Of a stretch of DNA of 64,000 bases, positions 54,593 through 64,000 are shown in pieces. This stretch comes from Microbacter sp. GSS18 (GTDB lineage Bacteria > Actinomycetota > Actinomycetes > Actinomycetales > Microbacteriaceae): the NCBI GenBank assembly GCA_029319145.1, contig CP119753.1, forward strand, positions 1,178,001 to 1,242,000. The letters run 5' to 3'. The notes under the pieces are model-generated. The model worked only from the letters and a program-made list of their open reading frames with translations. It made no database searches and was not told where the DNA came from. A program made the position numbers and the translations under genes. Each line of letters opens with the position of its first letter. Within the stretch, counting starts at the first letter, position 1.

Positions 54593-55539
54593 TCGTCGAC
54601 CTTCCCGACACCAACGTCAGCAAGATCTCGCGGGCGCTCGTCAGCGTCCGTGAAGAGGGCGGTGCGGTCGCGCTCGGCCGTGTGCTCACGCTCATCATCA
54701 TCACGCGCGCCGGGGCGATGGAGGAGGCCATCGAGGCCGCCAACGACGCCTCGCGCGAGCACCCGATGCGCGTCATCTCGCTCATGATCACCGACCCCGA
54801 CGACCCGGACCCTCGCCTGGACGCGCAGATCCGCGTCGGCGGCGACGCCGGGGCCAGCGAGGTGGTGACGCTGAAGGCACGCGGCGAGGCCGGCCGCTCG
54901 AACCTGGAGTCGCTCGTGACCGGCCTGCTGCTGCCGGACGCACCGGTCGTGGTGTGGTGGCCCAACGAGACGCCCCCCGAGCCCTCGCAGACCAGCATCG
55001 GTCGGATCGCGCAGCGCCGCATCACCGACGCGGCGACCAAGCCCGATCCGGCGGCGTGGGTCGGCCAGCTCGGCGAATGCTACGCACCGGGCGACACCGA
55101 CCTGGCGTGGACCCGCCTGACCCGATGGCGCGAGCAGCTCGCCGCGATCCTCGACCAGCCGCCGTATGAGCAGGTCACGGCGGTGCGCGTGCGTGGCGCC
55201 GCGGACTCGCCGTCGACGGCGCTCCTCGCCGCCTGGCTGCGCGTCGCCCTCGACGTTCCGGTGGAGTGGGAGTACCTCGACGCCGACGAGTGGCCGCACG
55301 GCATCAAGTCGGTCGCGCTCACCCGCGCGAGCGGAGAGGTGCTGCTCGAGCGGCCGAGCCCGGGCGTGGCGATCCTGACGCAGCCCGGACAGCCCAGCCA
55401 CGAGCTGACCTTCCCGCGGCGGACGTTGCGCGAGTGCCTCGCGGAGGAGCTGCGGCGTCTGGATCCCGACCTCCTGTATGGTCGAGTCATCACGGACGGC
55501 TGGGACCTGCTGGACCCGCCGAAGACCCGGGAGGCATAG
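54589..55539 (+). CDS. opcA: Glucose-6-phosphate dehydrogenase assembly protein OpcA
   Basis: 316 residues from a GTG overlapping the zwf stop. Typical actinobacterial OpcA: N-terminal IVDLPDTNVSKISRALVSVRE, mid-protein PDAPVVVWWPNETPP and QRRITDA, and C-terminal PRRTLRECLAEELRRLDPD. It is needed for assembly or activity of Zwf in actinobacteria and cyanobacteria. Confidence 0.95.
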   Translation: MIVDLPDTNVSKISRALVSVREEGGAVALGRVLTLIIITRAGAMEEAIEAANDASREHPMRVISLMITDPDDPDPRLDAQIRVGGDAGASEVVTLKARGEAGRSNLESLVTGLLLPDAPVVVWWPNETPPEPSQTSIGRIAQRRITDAATKPDPAAWVGQLGECYAPGDTDLAWTRLTRWREQLAAILDQPPYEQVTAVRVRGAADSPSTALLAAWLRVALDVPVEWEYLDADEWPHGIKSVALTRASGEVLLERPSPGVAILTQPGQPSHELTFPRRTLRECLAEELRRLDPDLLYGRVITDGWDLLDPPKTREA

Positions 55540-55549
55540 GAAGAGCGGC

Positions 55550-56329
55550 ATGGTGGAGGTGTGGGCTGAGAAGCGGGTCGTCATCGCGTCCGACCCGGAC
55601 TCTCTCGCCGAATCCGTCGCGGCGCGTTTCCTCACCCGCGTGAGAAAGCGCGCGGCGAACGGCCGTGCCGCCCATGTCTCGCTCACCGGCGGGACCATGG
55701 CGGAGGCCGTGCTCGCCGCTGCCGGGCGCGACCCCCGCGCCCAGCAGATCGACTGGTCGCGCGTCCACTTCTGGTGGAGCGACGAGCGCTTCGTCCCACG
55801 TGGCGATGCCGACCGCAACGAGGTCATGGCGCGTGCCGCGCTCCTCGATCGCATCGACATCCCCGAAGAGAACATCCACACCGTCCCGGCGAGCGACGAC
55901 GGCATCGGTCTCGACGAGGCCGCCGACCGCTATGCCGCCGAGCTCGCCTCGTTCGGCAGCGGCGGCAACCCGTGGCCCAAGTTCTGCGTCTGCTTCCTCG
56001 GCGTCGGCTCCGACGCGCACATCGCATCGCTGTTCCCGGACCGTCCCGAGATCCAGATCGTCGATCGCGCGGTCGTCCCCGTGCGCGACTCCCCCAAACC
56101 GCCTCCCGAGCGCATCACCGTGACCAGACCGGTGATCAACTCTTCGCTGCGCGTGTGGATGGTGCTCGCCGGCGAGGACAAGGCTGCCGCGCTCGGACTC
56201 GCCCTCGCGGGCGCGAACTACGTCAACGTTCCCGCGGGCGGCGCCAAGGGCCGTCGGCGCACCGTGTTCTTCGTCGACGATGCGGCCGCCGCCAGGGTCC
56301 CGCCGGAGCTCATCGACCAGGAGTACTGA
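55550..56329 (+). CDS. pgl: 6-phosphogluconolactonase
   Basis: 259 residues. NagB/Pgl fold with SLTGGTMAEAVL near the phosphate site, the segment VHFWWSDERFVP, VCFLGVGSDAHIASLFPD and RITVTRPVIN. It hydrolyses 6-phosphogluconolactone. It is the last gene of the operon, 10 bp after opcA, followed at once by a 20-bp terminator hairpin. The ATG gives MVEVWAEKRVV; a short upstream extension overlaps opcA. Confidence 0.94.
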   Translation: MVEVWAEKRVVIASDPDSLAESVAARFLTRVRKRAANGRAAHVSLTGGTMAEAVLAAAGRDPRAQQIDWSRVHFWWSDERFVPRGDADRNEVMARAALLDRIDIPEENIHTVPASDDGIGLDEAADRYAAELASFGSGGNPWPKFCVCFLGVGSDAHIASLFPDRPEIQIVDRAVVPVRDSPKPPPERITVTRPVINSSLRVWMVLAGEDKAAALGLALAGANYVNVPAGGAKGRRRTVFFVDDAAAARVPPELIDQEY

Positions 56330-56337
56330 CACACCTG

Positions 56338-56382
56338 CGAAAAGGAGAGCGGATGCCCGTCCGGCATCCGCTCTCCTTTTCG
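56338..56382. terminator. Strong bidirectional terminator after pgl
   Basis: A 20-bp perfect stem (56338-56357 with 56363-56382) around the loop CGTCC, with AAAA/TTTT in the stem base. It separates the convergent pgl and rbpA genes. Confidence 0.92.
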
Positions 56383-56393
56383 CGTTCTCGGGT

Positions 56394-56750
56394 CTACGCC
56401 TGACCGCGACGCTCGCGCAGCTGCTTGAGCGCGTCGTCGAGAAGCTCCTCGGCCTCTTCGTCGGTACGACGCTCCTTCACGTAGGCGAGGTGCGTCTTGT
56501 ACGGCTCGGTCTTGGCCACGGCCGGCGGGTTCTCCTTGTCGCGCCCGGCGGGGAGGCCGGTGTGCGGCGAGTCGATGACGTCGGGGATCTCCTCCTCGGG
56601 GATGCCCGCGGCGAAGTACCGCACGGTCTCGTTGCCCATCGCGTCCCAGTACGACACGGCGATGCGATCGGCGTGGTAGCCGTGATCCTGCTCGCCCATG
56701 GGTCCGGCACCGACGCGGGTGCCGCGGATCGCGTTGCCTCCTGTTGCCAT
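56394..56750 (-). CDS. rbpA: RNA polymerase-binding protein RbpA
   Basis: 118 residues. MATGGNAIRGTRVGAGPMGE at the N-terminus, then a core with YWDAMGNETVRYFAAG and IPDVIDSPHTGLPAGRD, and an Arg/Glu-rich C-terminal sigma-interaction-type helix. RbpA binds RNA polymerase and the principal sigma factor in actinobacteria, stabilising open complexes. Its ATG overlaps the secG stop by one base. Confidence 0.93.
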   Translation of the reverse strand: MATGGNAIRGTRVGAGPMGEQDHGYHADRIAVSYWDAMGNETVRYFAAGIPEEEIPDVIDSPHTGLPAGRDKENPPAVAKTEPYKTHLAYVKERRTDEEAEELLDDALKQLRERRGQA

Positions 56751-56998
56751 CAGAGCCCCTGGAACTTCGTGATCAGGCCGAGTGCGACGATCGCGACGAA
56801 CCACACCAGCGCGAGGACGATGGTGAAGCGGTTCAGGTTGCGCTCGGCGAGACCCGACGAACCGAGGGACGAGGTCATGCCGCCGCCGAACATGTCGGAC
56901 AGGCCGCCACCGCGTCCCTTGTGAAGGAGGATGAGGAGGGTCAGCAGGAGGCTCGTGATGCCCAGGAGCACCTGCAGGACGAACTCGAGGATCTGCAC
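56750..56998 (-). CDS. secG: Preprotein translocase subunit SecG
   Basis: 82 residues. Two transmembrane helices (LEFVLQVLLGITSLLLTLLILL and FTIVLALVWFVAIVALGLI) with the family linker HKGRGGGLSDMFGGG. Part of the SecYEG channel. GTG start. A TATACT -10 (57047-57052) lies between tpiA and secG, so secG-rbpA has a probable promoter of its own besides read-through. Confidence 0.95.
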   Translation of the reverse strand: MQILEFVLQVLLGITSLLLTLLILLHKGRGGGLSDMFGGGMTSSLGSSGLAERNLNRFTIVLALVWFVAIVALGLITKFQGL

Positions 56999-57046
56999 AG
57001 TCGTTGAAGCCTTTCGTCGGCGCCCGGTTCAGGGCACCGATGGTCG

Positions 57047-57052
57047 AGTATA
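57047..57052 (-). promoter_or_regulatory. Probable -10 (TATACT) of secG-rbpA
   Basis: TATACT, close to the -10 consensus, 48 bp before the secG GTG and just after the tpiA stop on the minus strand. Confidence 0.55.
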
Positions 57053-57062
57053 CCCGCCGACG

Positions 57063-57841
<779 letters not shown>

Positions 57842-57851
<10 letters not shown>

Positions 57852-59056
57852 CCGAGGACCTCCAGTCCGGGGAGCTTCTTTCCTTCGAGGAACTCCAGGC
57901 TCGCGCCGCCGCCCGTCGAGATGTGACCGAACGCGTCGTCCGGGAACCCGAGCTGGCGCACCGCCGCGGCGGAGTCGCCGCCGCCGACGACGCTGAGGCC
58001 GTCGACCTCGGTGAGCGCCTGCGCGACCGTCTTGGTGCCGGCTGCGAAGGCCTCCATCTCGAACACGCCCATGGGACCGTTCCAGAAGACCGTCTTCGAA
58101 CCGCGGATCGCGTCGGCGAAGAGCTCCGCCGTCTTGGGGCCGATGTCCAGACCCAGGCCGTCCGCGCCGAAGGCGGTGTCCTCGAGCTTGTCGGCATCCG
58201 CGGTGACGTGCTCGGCGTCTGCGGCGAACGACGCCGCGACCACCGCGTCGACCGGGAGCACGAGCTCGACGCCCTTCTCGGCGGCCGTGGCCATGTAGCC
58301 CTTGACCGTCTCGAGCTGGTCGGCTTCGAGGAGGCTCTTGCCGACCTCGTAGCCCTGGGCCTTGAGGAAGGTGAACATCATGCCGCCGCCGACGCACAGC
58401 TTCTCGACGCGCGGGAGCAGGTGCGCGATGACGCCCAGCTTGTCCGACACCTTCGAGCCACCGAGAACGACCGTATAGGGGCGCTCGGGGTTCTCGGTGA
58501 GGCGGTCGAGGACGTCGACCTCCTTCTCGATGAGGTAGCCGGCGGCGGACGGCAGGATCTCGGCGAGATCGTAGACCGAAGCCTGCTTGCGATGGACGAC
58601 GCCGAATCCGTCGGACACGAGCGCGTCGCCGAGGTCGGCGAGCTGCTCGGCGAACGCGCGGCGCGCCGCCTCGTCCTTCGAGGTCTCGCCGGGGTTGAAC
58701 CGCAGGTTCTCGATGACCGCGATGTCGCCGTCCTCGAGGGCGGCGACCGCCTCGTGAGCCGACTCGCCCACGGTGTCGCGCGCGAACGCGACGGGCTTGC
58801 CGAGCAGCTCGGACAGGCGCTGCGCGACCGGCGCGAGGCTGTACTTCGGGTCCGGCGCCCCGTCGGGGCGCCCCAGGTGCGAGCACGCGACGACGCGCGC
58901 GCCCTGGTTGATGAGGTGGTTCAGCGTGGGGAGAGCCGCACGCACGCGGCCATCGTCCGTGATGACGCCGTCCTTGAGGGGGACGTTGAAGTCGACACGG
59001 ACGATGACGCGCTTGCCTGCGAGCGAACCCAGCGAATCGAGGGTGCGCAGAGCCAT
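57842..59056 (-). CDS. pgk: Phosphoglycerate kinase
   Basis: 404 residues. [31 protein letters not shown] and the nucleotide-site [11 protein letters not shown]. It makes ATP from 1,3-bisphosphoglycerate. Its start is 5 bp after the gap stop, and its end overlaps tpiA. Confidence 0.96.
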
Positions 59057-59061
59057 GATCG

Positions 59062-60194
<1,133 letters not shown>

Positions 60195-60218
60195 ACCTGT
60201 GTCCGACACTACCGCAGA

Positions 60219-60836
60219 CTAGACCAGCCCGACGGCCTTCTCACGGGCGGTGGTGAAACGCTGCGCCACATTCTCCCAGTTGGCGATGTTCCACACGGCC
60301 TTGACGTAGTCGGCCTTGACGTTGAGGTAGTCGAGGTAGAAGGCGTGCTCCCACATGTCGAGCTGGAAGACCGGGACCGTGCCCATCGCGGTGTTGGCCT
60401 GCTGGTCGAACAGCTGCTGGATGATGAGCTGCTCGCCCACCGGGTCCCAGCTGAGGACGGCCCAGCCCGAGCCCTGGATGCCGGTCGCGGCGGCGGTGAA
60501 GTGCGCCTGGAACTTCTCGAACGAGCCGAAGAACTCGGTGATCGCGGCCGCGAGCTCGCCCTCGGGCTGCCCGCCCCCGTCCGGCGAGAGGTTGGTCCAG
60601 AAGATCGAGTGGTTCACGTGACCGCCGAGGTTGAACGCGAGGTCCTTCTCGAGCTTGTTCACGTTCGCGAGGTTGCCCGTCTCACGGGCCTCGGCGAGCT
60701 GGTCCAGTGCGGTGTTCGCGGCCGTCACATACGCCTGGTGGTGCTTGTCGTGGTGCAGCTGCATGATCTTGCCGCTGATGTGCGGCTCGAGCGCGGCGTA
60801 GTCGTAAGGGAGGTCGGGCAGCGTGTACTTCGCCAT
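60219..60836 (-). CDS. sodA: Superoxide dismutase (Fe/Mn family)
   Basis: 205 residues, cytoplasmic; no signal peptide. Metal ligands lie in LHHDKHHQAY (H28), NHSIFW, and DMWEHAFYLDY (D and H). GIQGSGWAVL is the family mid-motif. Whether Mn or Fe is used cannot be decided safely from these motifs. ATG start with AGGAAGAAGA upstream; a short upstream extension is rejected. Confidence 0.95.
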   Translation of the reverse strand: MAKYTLPDLPYDYAALEPHISGKIMQLHHDKHHQAYVTAANTALDQLAEARETGNLANVNKLEKDLAFNLGGHVNHSIFWTNLSPDGGGQPEGELAAAITEFFGSFEKFQAHFTAAATGIQGSGWAVLSWDPVGEQLIIQQLFDQQANTAMGTVPVFQLDMWEHAFYLDYLNVKADYVKAVWNIANWENVAQRFTTAREKAVGLV

Positions 60837-60960
60837 GTTCTCTTCTTCCTGTCGGCGCCGCACCGAAAGCCTCGGCGCAGCGAGGGGACGACTGTCATCC
60901 TACTGACGCCCAACGCACCGCGGCCGGGGTTGCTTCCCGAATGACGTACGGAATCCGGGT

Positions 60961-61944
60961 TCAGCCCGCGACGTCCTCGCCGGCCGGAACCGCCGACTCG
61001 GTGCCGGCGACGCCGTCGGCTTCCGCCTTCTTGTCGGCCATCGCCAGCAGGCGCCGGATGCGGCCCGCCACGGCGTCCTTCGTCAGCGGCGGGTCGGCGT
61101 GCTGACCCAGCTCGTCCAGGCTCGCGTCGCGGTGGGCGAGTCGCAGCTCGCCGGCCTCGCGCAGGTGATCCGGCACCGTGTCGCCGAGGATCTCCAGCGC
61201 CCGCTCGACGCGCGCGCACGCGGCGACGGCCGCCTGCGCGGAGCGGCGCAGGTTCGCGTCGTCGAAGTTGACGAGGCGGTTCACGCCGGCGCGCACCTCG
61301 CGACGCTGGCGCATCTGCTCCCAGTCCGACGCCGCGCGCACGGCGCCCATCGTCGCCAGCGCCGTGCGGATGGCGTCGCCTTCGCGCACCACGACGCGAG
61401 GGACGCCGCGCACCTCGCGCGCCTTCGCCGCGATGCCGGCGCGATGCGCGGCTCCGACGAGCGCCATCGCCGCCTCGCCCGAGGGGCAGCTGATCTCGAG
61501 AGCGGCCGAGCGGCCGGGCTCGCTCAGCGTCCCGGCGGCGAGGAACGCGCCGCGCCACACCGCGGCGAGGTCGGGGCGGGCCCCGGTGGTGAGCTTGTTG
61601 GGCAGGCCGCGGACGGGACGCCGACGCTGGTCGAGCAGGCCCGTCTGCCTCGCGAGGGTCTCACCGCCCTCGATGACGCGCACCGCATAGTGCCCGCTGG
61701 TGCGGGCGCTGGACGCCTGCACATGGACGAGCTCGGGCCGGACGCCGTAGATCTCCATGAGCTCGCGCGCCACGCGGCGGGCGAGCAGGTCGGAGTCGAG
61801 CTCGGCCTCGACCGCGACGCGGTTGGCGATCGAGTGCAGGCCGCCGGAGAAGCGCAGCAGCGCGGTGAGCTCGGCGACTCGAGCGGACGGGCGCGGGTCA
61901 CGCACCGCGATGAGCTCGGTCTTGACGTCGGCGGTCAGCGACAA
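60961..61944 (-). CDS. whiA: DNA-binding protein WhiA
   Basis: 327 residues. N-terminal LAGLIDADG-derived domain ([40 protein letters not shown]) and a C-terminal helix-turn-helix region ([37 protein letters not shown]). In actinobacteria WhiA controls sporulation or cell-division genes. The start is a TTG behind AGGAG with 5-nt spacing. It follows rapZ by 49 bp in the conserved uvrC-rapZ-whiA order. Confidence 0.95.
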   Translation of the reverse strand: MSLTADVKTELIAVRDPRPSARVAELTALLRFSGGLHSIANRVAVEAELDSDLLARRVARELMEIYGVRPELVHVQASSARTSGHYAVRVIEGGETLARQTGLLDQRRRPVRGLPNKLTTGARPDLAAVWRGAFLAAGTLSEPGRSAALEISCPSGEAAMALVGAAHRAGIAAKAREVRGVPRVVVREGDAIRTALATMGAVRAASDWEQMRQRREVRAGVNRLVNFDDANLRRSAQAAVAACARVERALEILGDTVPDHLREAGELRLAHRDASLDELGQHADPPLTKDAVAGRIRRLLAMADKKAEADGVAGTESAVPAGEDVAG

Positions 61945-61993
61945 CGGTTCTCCTCAGGGTTCAGGAACGATCGTCCAGCCTACCTGCGCGCGG

Positions 61994-62875
61994 TCATTCC
62001 CGCCCGAGGTCGCGGTGCTTGACGCGCACGGCGACGCCGGGGAGATCACCGAGCCGCTCGGCGAGCTGAATCGCCATCGCCACCGAGCGGTGCTTTCCGC
62101 CGGTGCAGCCCACGGCGACCACCGAGTGGCGCTTGTTCTCGCGCTGGTACCCCTCGAGCACGGGACCGAGCGCGCGAGTGTAGGAGTCCAGGAACTCGGT
62201 GGCCCCCGGCTGCGACAGCACGAAGTCCCGCACCCGTTCGTCCTCGCCGGTGAGCGAGCGGAGATCGTCGTTCCAGAAGGGGTTGGGCAGGAACCGCATG
62301 TCGGCGACGAGGTCGGCGTCCGGCGGCAGTCCGTACTTGAAGCCGAAGCTCACGACCGTGAGCGTATGCCGCGCCGAAGTCTCGTCGGAGAAGAGCTCGA
62401 CGATGCGGTTGGCGAGCTGGTGGACGTTGAACTGCGACGTGTCGACGATGACGTCGGCGTCCTCGCGCACGACGGCCAGGCGCGCTCTCTCGCGCTGGAT
62501 GCCGTCGATGACGGTCCCCTCGTCCTGCAGCGGGTGCGGGCGCCGCACGGCCTCGAAGCGACGCACGAGGACGTCGTCGGCGGCGTCGAGGAAAAGCACG
62601 CGCAGGCGTGAGCGCTCGCGCAGCGCCTGCACGGCCTCGGGCAGGTCGCTGAACAGATCGCGGCCGCGCACGTCGACAACGACGGCGATGCGCGGCAGCG
62701 TGTCTCCGGCCATCTCGCTCAGGTCGAGCAGCGGCCGGAGCATCTGCGGCGGCAGATTGTCCACGACGTACCAGTCGAGGTCCTCGAGCGCGTTCGCGGC
62801 GGTCGACCGCCCCGCGCCGGACATTCCTGTCACGATCAGGATCTCTCCCGGATCCCGCGGCTGCGCGCCCGCCAT
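61994..62875 (-). CDS. rapZ: RapZ-family nucleotide-binding protein (YvcJ)
   Basis: 293 residues. P-loop [11 protein letters not shown] with Arg where many bacteria have Lys; the same change is usual in actinobacterial members. [31 protein letters not shown] and the C-terminal [10 protein letters not shown] are diagnostic. In enterobacteria RapZ is an adaptor for RNase E and GlmS control; the role in actinobacteria is less clear. ATG 62875 is chosen; GTG 62878 is possible. Confidence 0.93.
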   Translation of the reverse strand: MAGAQPRDPGEILIVTGMSGAGRSTAANALEDLDWYVVDNLPPQMLRPLLDLSEMAGDTLPRIAVVVDVRGRDLFSDLPEAVQALRERSRLRVLFLDAADDVLVRRFEAVRRPHPLQDEGTVIDGIQRERARLAVVREDADVIVDTSQFNVHQLANRIVELFSDETSARHTLTVVSFGFKYGLPPDADLVADMRFLPNPFWNDDLRSLTGEDERVRDFVLSQPGATEFLDSYTRALGPVLEGYQRENKRHSVVAVGCTGGKHRSVAMAIQLAERLGDLPGVAVRVKHRDLGRE

Positions 62876-62900
62876 GACCACCCCCGTCGTCGGACCCAGC

Positions 62901-64000
62901 CTAGCCGTTCGCGAGGTGGGCATGGACGGCCGCGGCGAGCTTGGGACCGACGCCCGGAAGCTGCTCGATCTCGGCCGGGGTGGCGCCTCGCAGCGCCGCG
63001 ACGGAGCCGAAATGCCGCAGCAGAGCCTTGATCCGCGCCTCGCCCAGACCCGGCACCTCGGCCAGAACGGTCTGGATGTCGCGCTTGCGGCGGCGGCGCT
63101 GATGGGTGATGGCGAAGCGGTGCGCCTCGTCGCGCAGCCGCTGCAGCAGATACAGCGCCTCGGAGGTGCGCGGCAGGATCACCGGGTAGTCCTCCCCCGG
63201 CAGCCACACCTCTTCGAGCCGCTTCGCGATGCCGCACAGCGCGATCTCCTCGTGGCCGCTGTCGCGCAGGGCTCGCGCGGCCGCCTCGACCTGCGGCCGG
63301 CCGCCGTCCACGACCAGCAGCTGGGGTCGGTACGCGAACCTCGGGCGGCGGCGCTCGGTGACCACCTCGGCGTCCGGGTCGACGATCGCCTCGTCGGCGG
63401 GGCGGTCCTCGGCATCCGGCTCGTCGAGGTATGCGAGGCGGCGCGTGAGCACCTGATAGAGCGAGTCGGTGTCGTCGGTCGTCTCGGCCACGCCGAACGA
63501 CCGGTACTGGTCCTTGCGGGCCAGTCCGTCCTCGAAAACCACCATCGAGGCCACCACGTTCGTCCCGCTCAGGTGCGACACGTCGTAGCACTCGATGCGC
63601 AGCGGCGCCTCGTCGAGATCGAGGGCCTCCTGCAGATCGGTGAGCGCCTGTGTGCGGGCGACGTAGTCGCTCGTGCGCCGGGTCTTGTGCAGCATGAGCG
63701 CCTGCTGGGCGTTGAGCGTCGCGGTCTTCATCAGCTCGGCCTTGGGGCCGCGCTGGGCGACCTGGACCGTGACGCGCCGGCCCCGGCGGTCGGCGAGCCA
63801 CTCTTCGAGCTCATCGGCGTCGTCGGGACGCTGCGGCACGAGCACCTGCTTGGGGATGTCCGCCGGGGCGGCGTCGCCGTAGGTGCGCTCGAGGACCTGC
63901 GCGACCAGCTCGGAGCCGGAGATGTCGAGCTCCTTCTCGATCGTGGTCGCGCGCACGCCGCGCACGCGTCCGCCGCGCACGACGAAGTGCTGGACGGCCG
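62901..64000 (-). CDS. uvrC: Excinuclease ABC subunit C, partial (C-terminal ~366 residues)
   Basis: The frame is open through the right edge, so the N-terminal GIY-YIG and most of the UvrB-contact region lie outside. Visible: [14 protein letters not shown], then the RNase-H-like endonuclease with [27 protein letters not shown] and [14 protein letters not shown], and the C-terminal tandem helix-hairpin-helix ([29 protein letters not shown]). It makes the dual incision in nucleotide excision repair. It is upstream of rapZ and whiA in the conserved order. Confidence 0.96.
   Translation of the reverse strand, partial: AVQHFVVRGGRVRGVRATTIEKELDISGSELVAQVLERTYGDAAPADIPKQVLVPQRPDDADELEEWLADRRGRRVTVQVAQRGPKAELMKTATLNAQQALMLHKTRRTSDYVARTQALTDLQEALDLDEAPLRIECYDVSHLSGTNVVASMVVFEDGLARKDQYRSFGVAETTDDTDSLYQVLTRRLAYLDEPDAEDRPADEAIVDPDAEVVTERRRPRFAYRPQLLVVDGGRPQVEAAARALRDSGHEEIALCGIAKRLEEVWLPGEDYPVILPRTSEALYLLQRLRDEAHRFAITHQRRRRKRDIQTVLAEVPGLGEARIKALLRHFGSVAALRGATPAEIEQLPGVGPKLAAAVHAHLANG

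Overview
The window is about 64 kb of a high-GC actinobacterial chromosome, most likely from the Microbacteriaceae (Microbacterium-like). The evidence is gene content and order: the uvrC-rapZ-whiA and gap-pgk-tpiA-secG-rbpA blocks, the tkt-tal-pgi-zwf-opcA-pgl operon with the actinobacterial OpcA protein, a SUF cluster carrying a Rieske-type protein, GlgA/GlgC, WhiA, RbpA, and BTAD-type regulators. Third codon positions are almost always G or C, and many genes use GTG starts. I see no tRNA, rRNA, CRISPR array, transposase or phage gene.

Layout. Positions 1-6040 look like branched-chain amino acid catabolism: an acyl-CoA (methylcrotonyl-CoA type) carboxylase beta subunit running off the left edge, a divergent TetR regulator with a palindromic operator, a three-gene 2-oxoacid dehydrogenase operon (E1alpha, E1beta, E2), and a divergent Lrp-family regulator. 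Positions 6105-19896 are the accessory and most unusual part. Three tandem ~1400-residue paralogues join a winged-helix/BTAD domain to an nSTAND-type NTPase, one transmembrane helix and a propeller-like C-terminal half. Two of them are paired with divergent small single-pass membrane proteins. Their promoters carry GGTATTC-like repeats phased at 10-11 bp. Positions 19901-30606 hold an EamA transporter with a CGNR regulator, a hydrolase, an exonuclease, ribosomal protein L31B, a lone ABC ATPase, divergent glgA/glgC, serB, fabG, small membrane proteins and SURF1.

Positions 30638-40505 contain an ABC-F protein, BioY, an iron-siderophore uptake operon under a clear DtxR/IdeR-type iron box, an MFS exporter and a MalY-like aminotransferase. 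Positions 40549-47681 hold sufT-sufC-Rieske-sufD-sufB (read leftward), then heme A synthase (ctaA), small proteins, and protoheme farnesyltransferase (ctaB). Positions 48162-56329 are the pentose-phosphate operon, closed by a 20-bp terminator hairpin. Positions 56394-60066 are the glycolytic gap-pgk-tpiA genes followed by secG and rbpA. Superoxide dismutase, whiA, rapZ and the 3' part of uvrC fill the right end.

Functional links: SURF1, CtaA and CtaB point to an aa3-type cytochrome oxidase. The iron operon and SUF system serve iron acquisition and Fe-S assembly, although no cysteine desulfurase is present here. The PPP and lower-glycolysis operons lie tail to tail. Many genes have a TANNNT hexamer 6-9 bp before the start codon and no Shine-Dalgarno sequence, which suggests abundant leaderless mRNAs. 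The strongest candidate for an undescribed system is the 6.1-19.9 kb array of transmembrane BTAD-STAND-propeller regulators with their small membrane partners.
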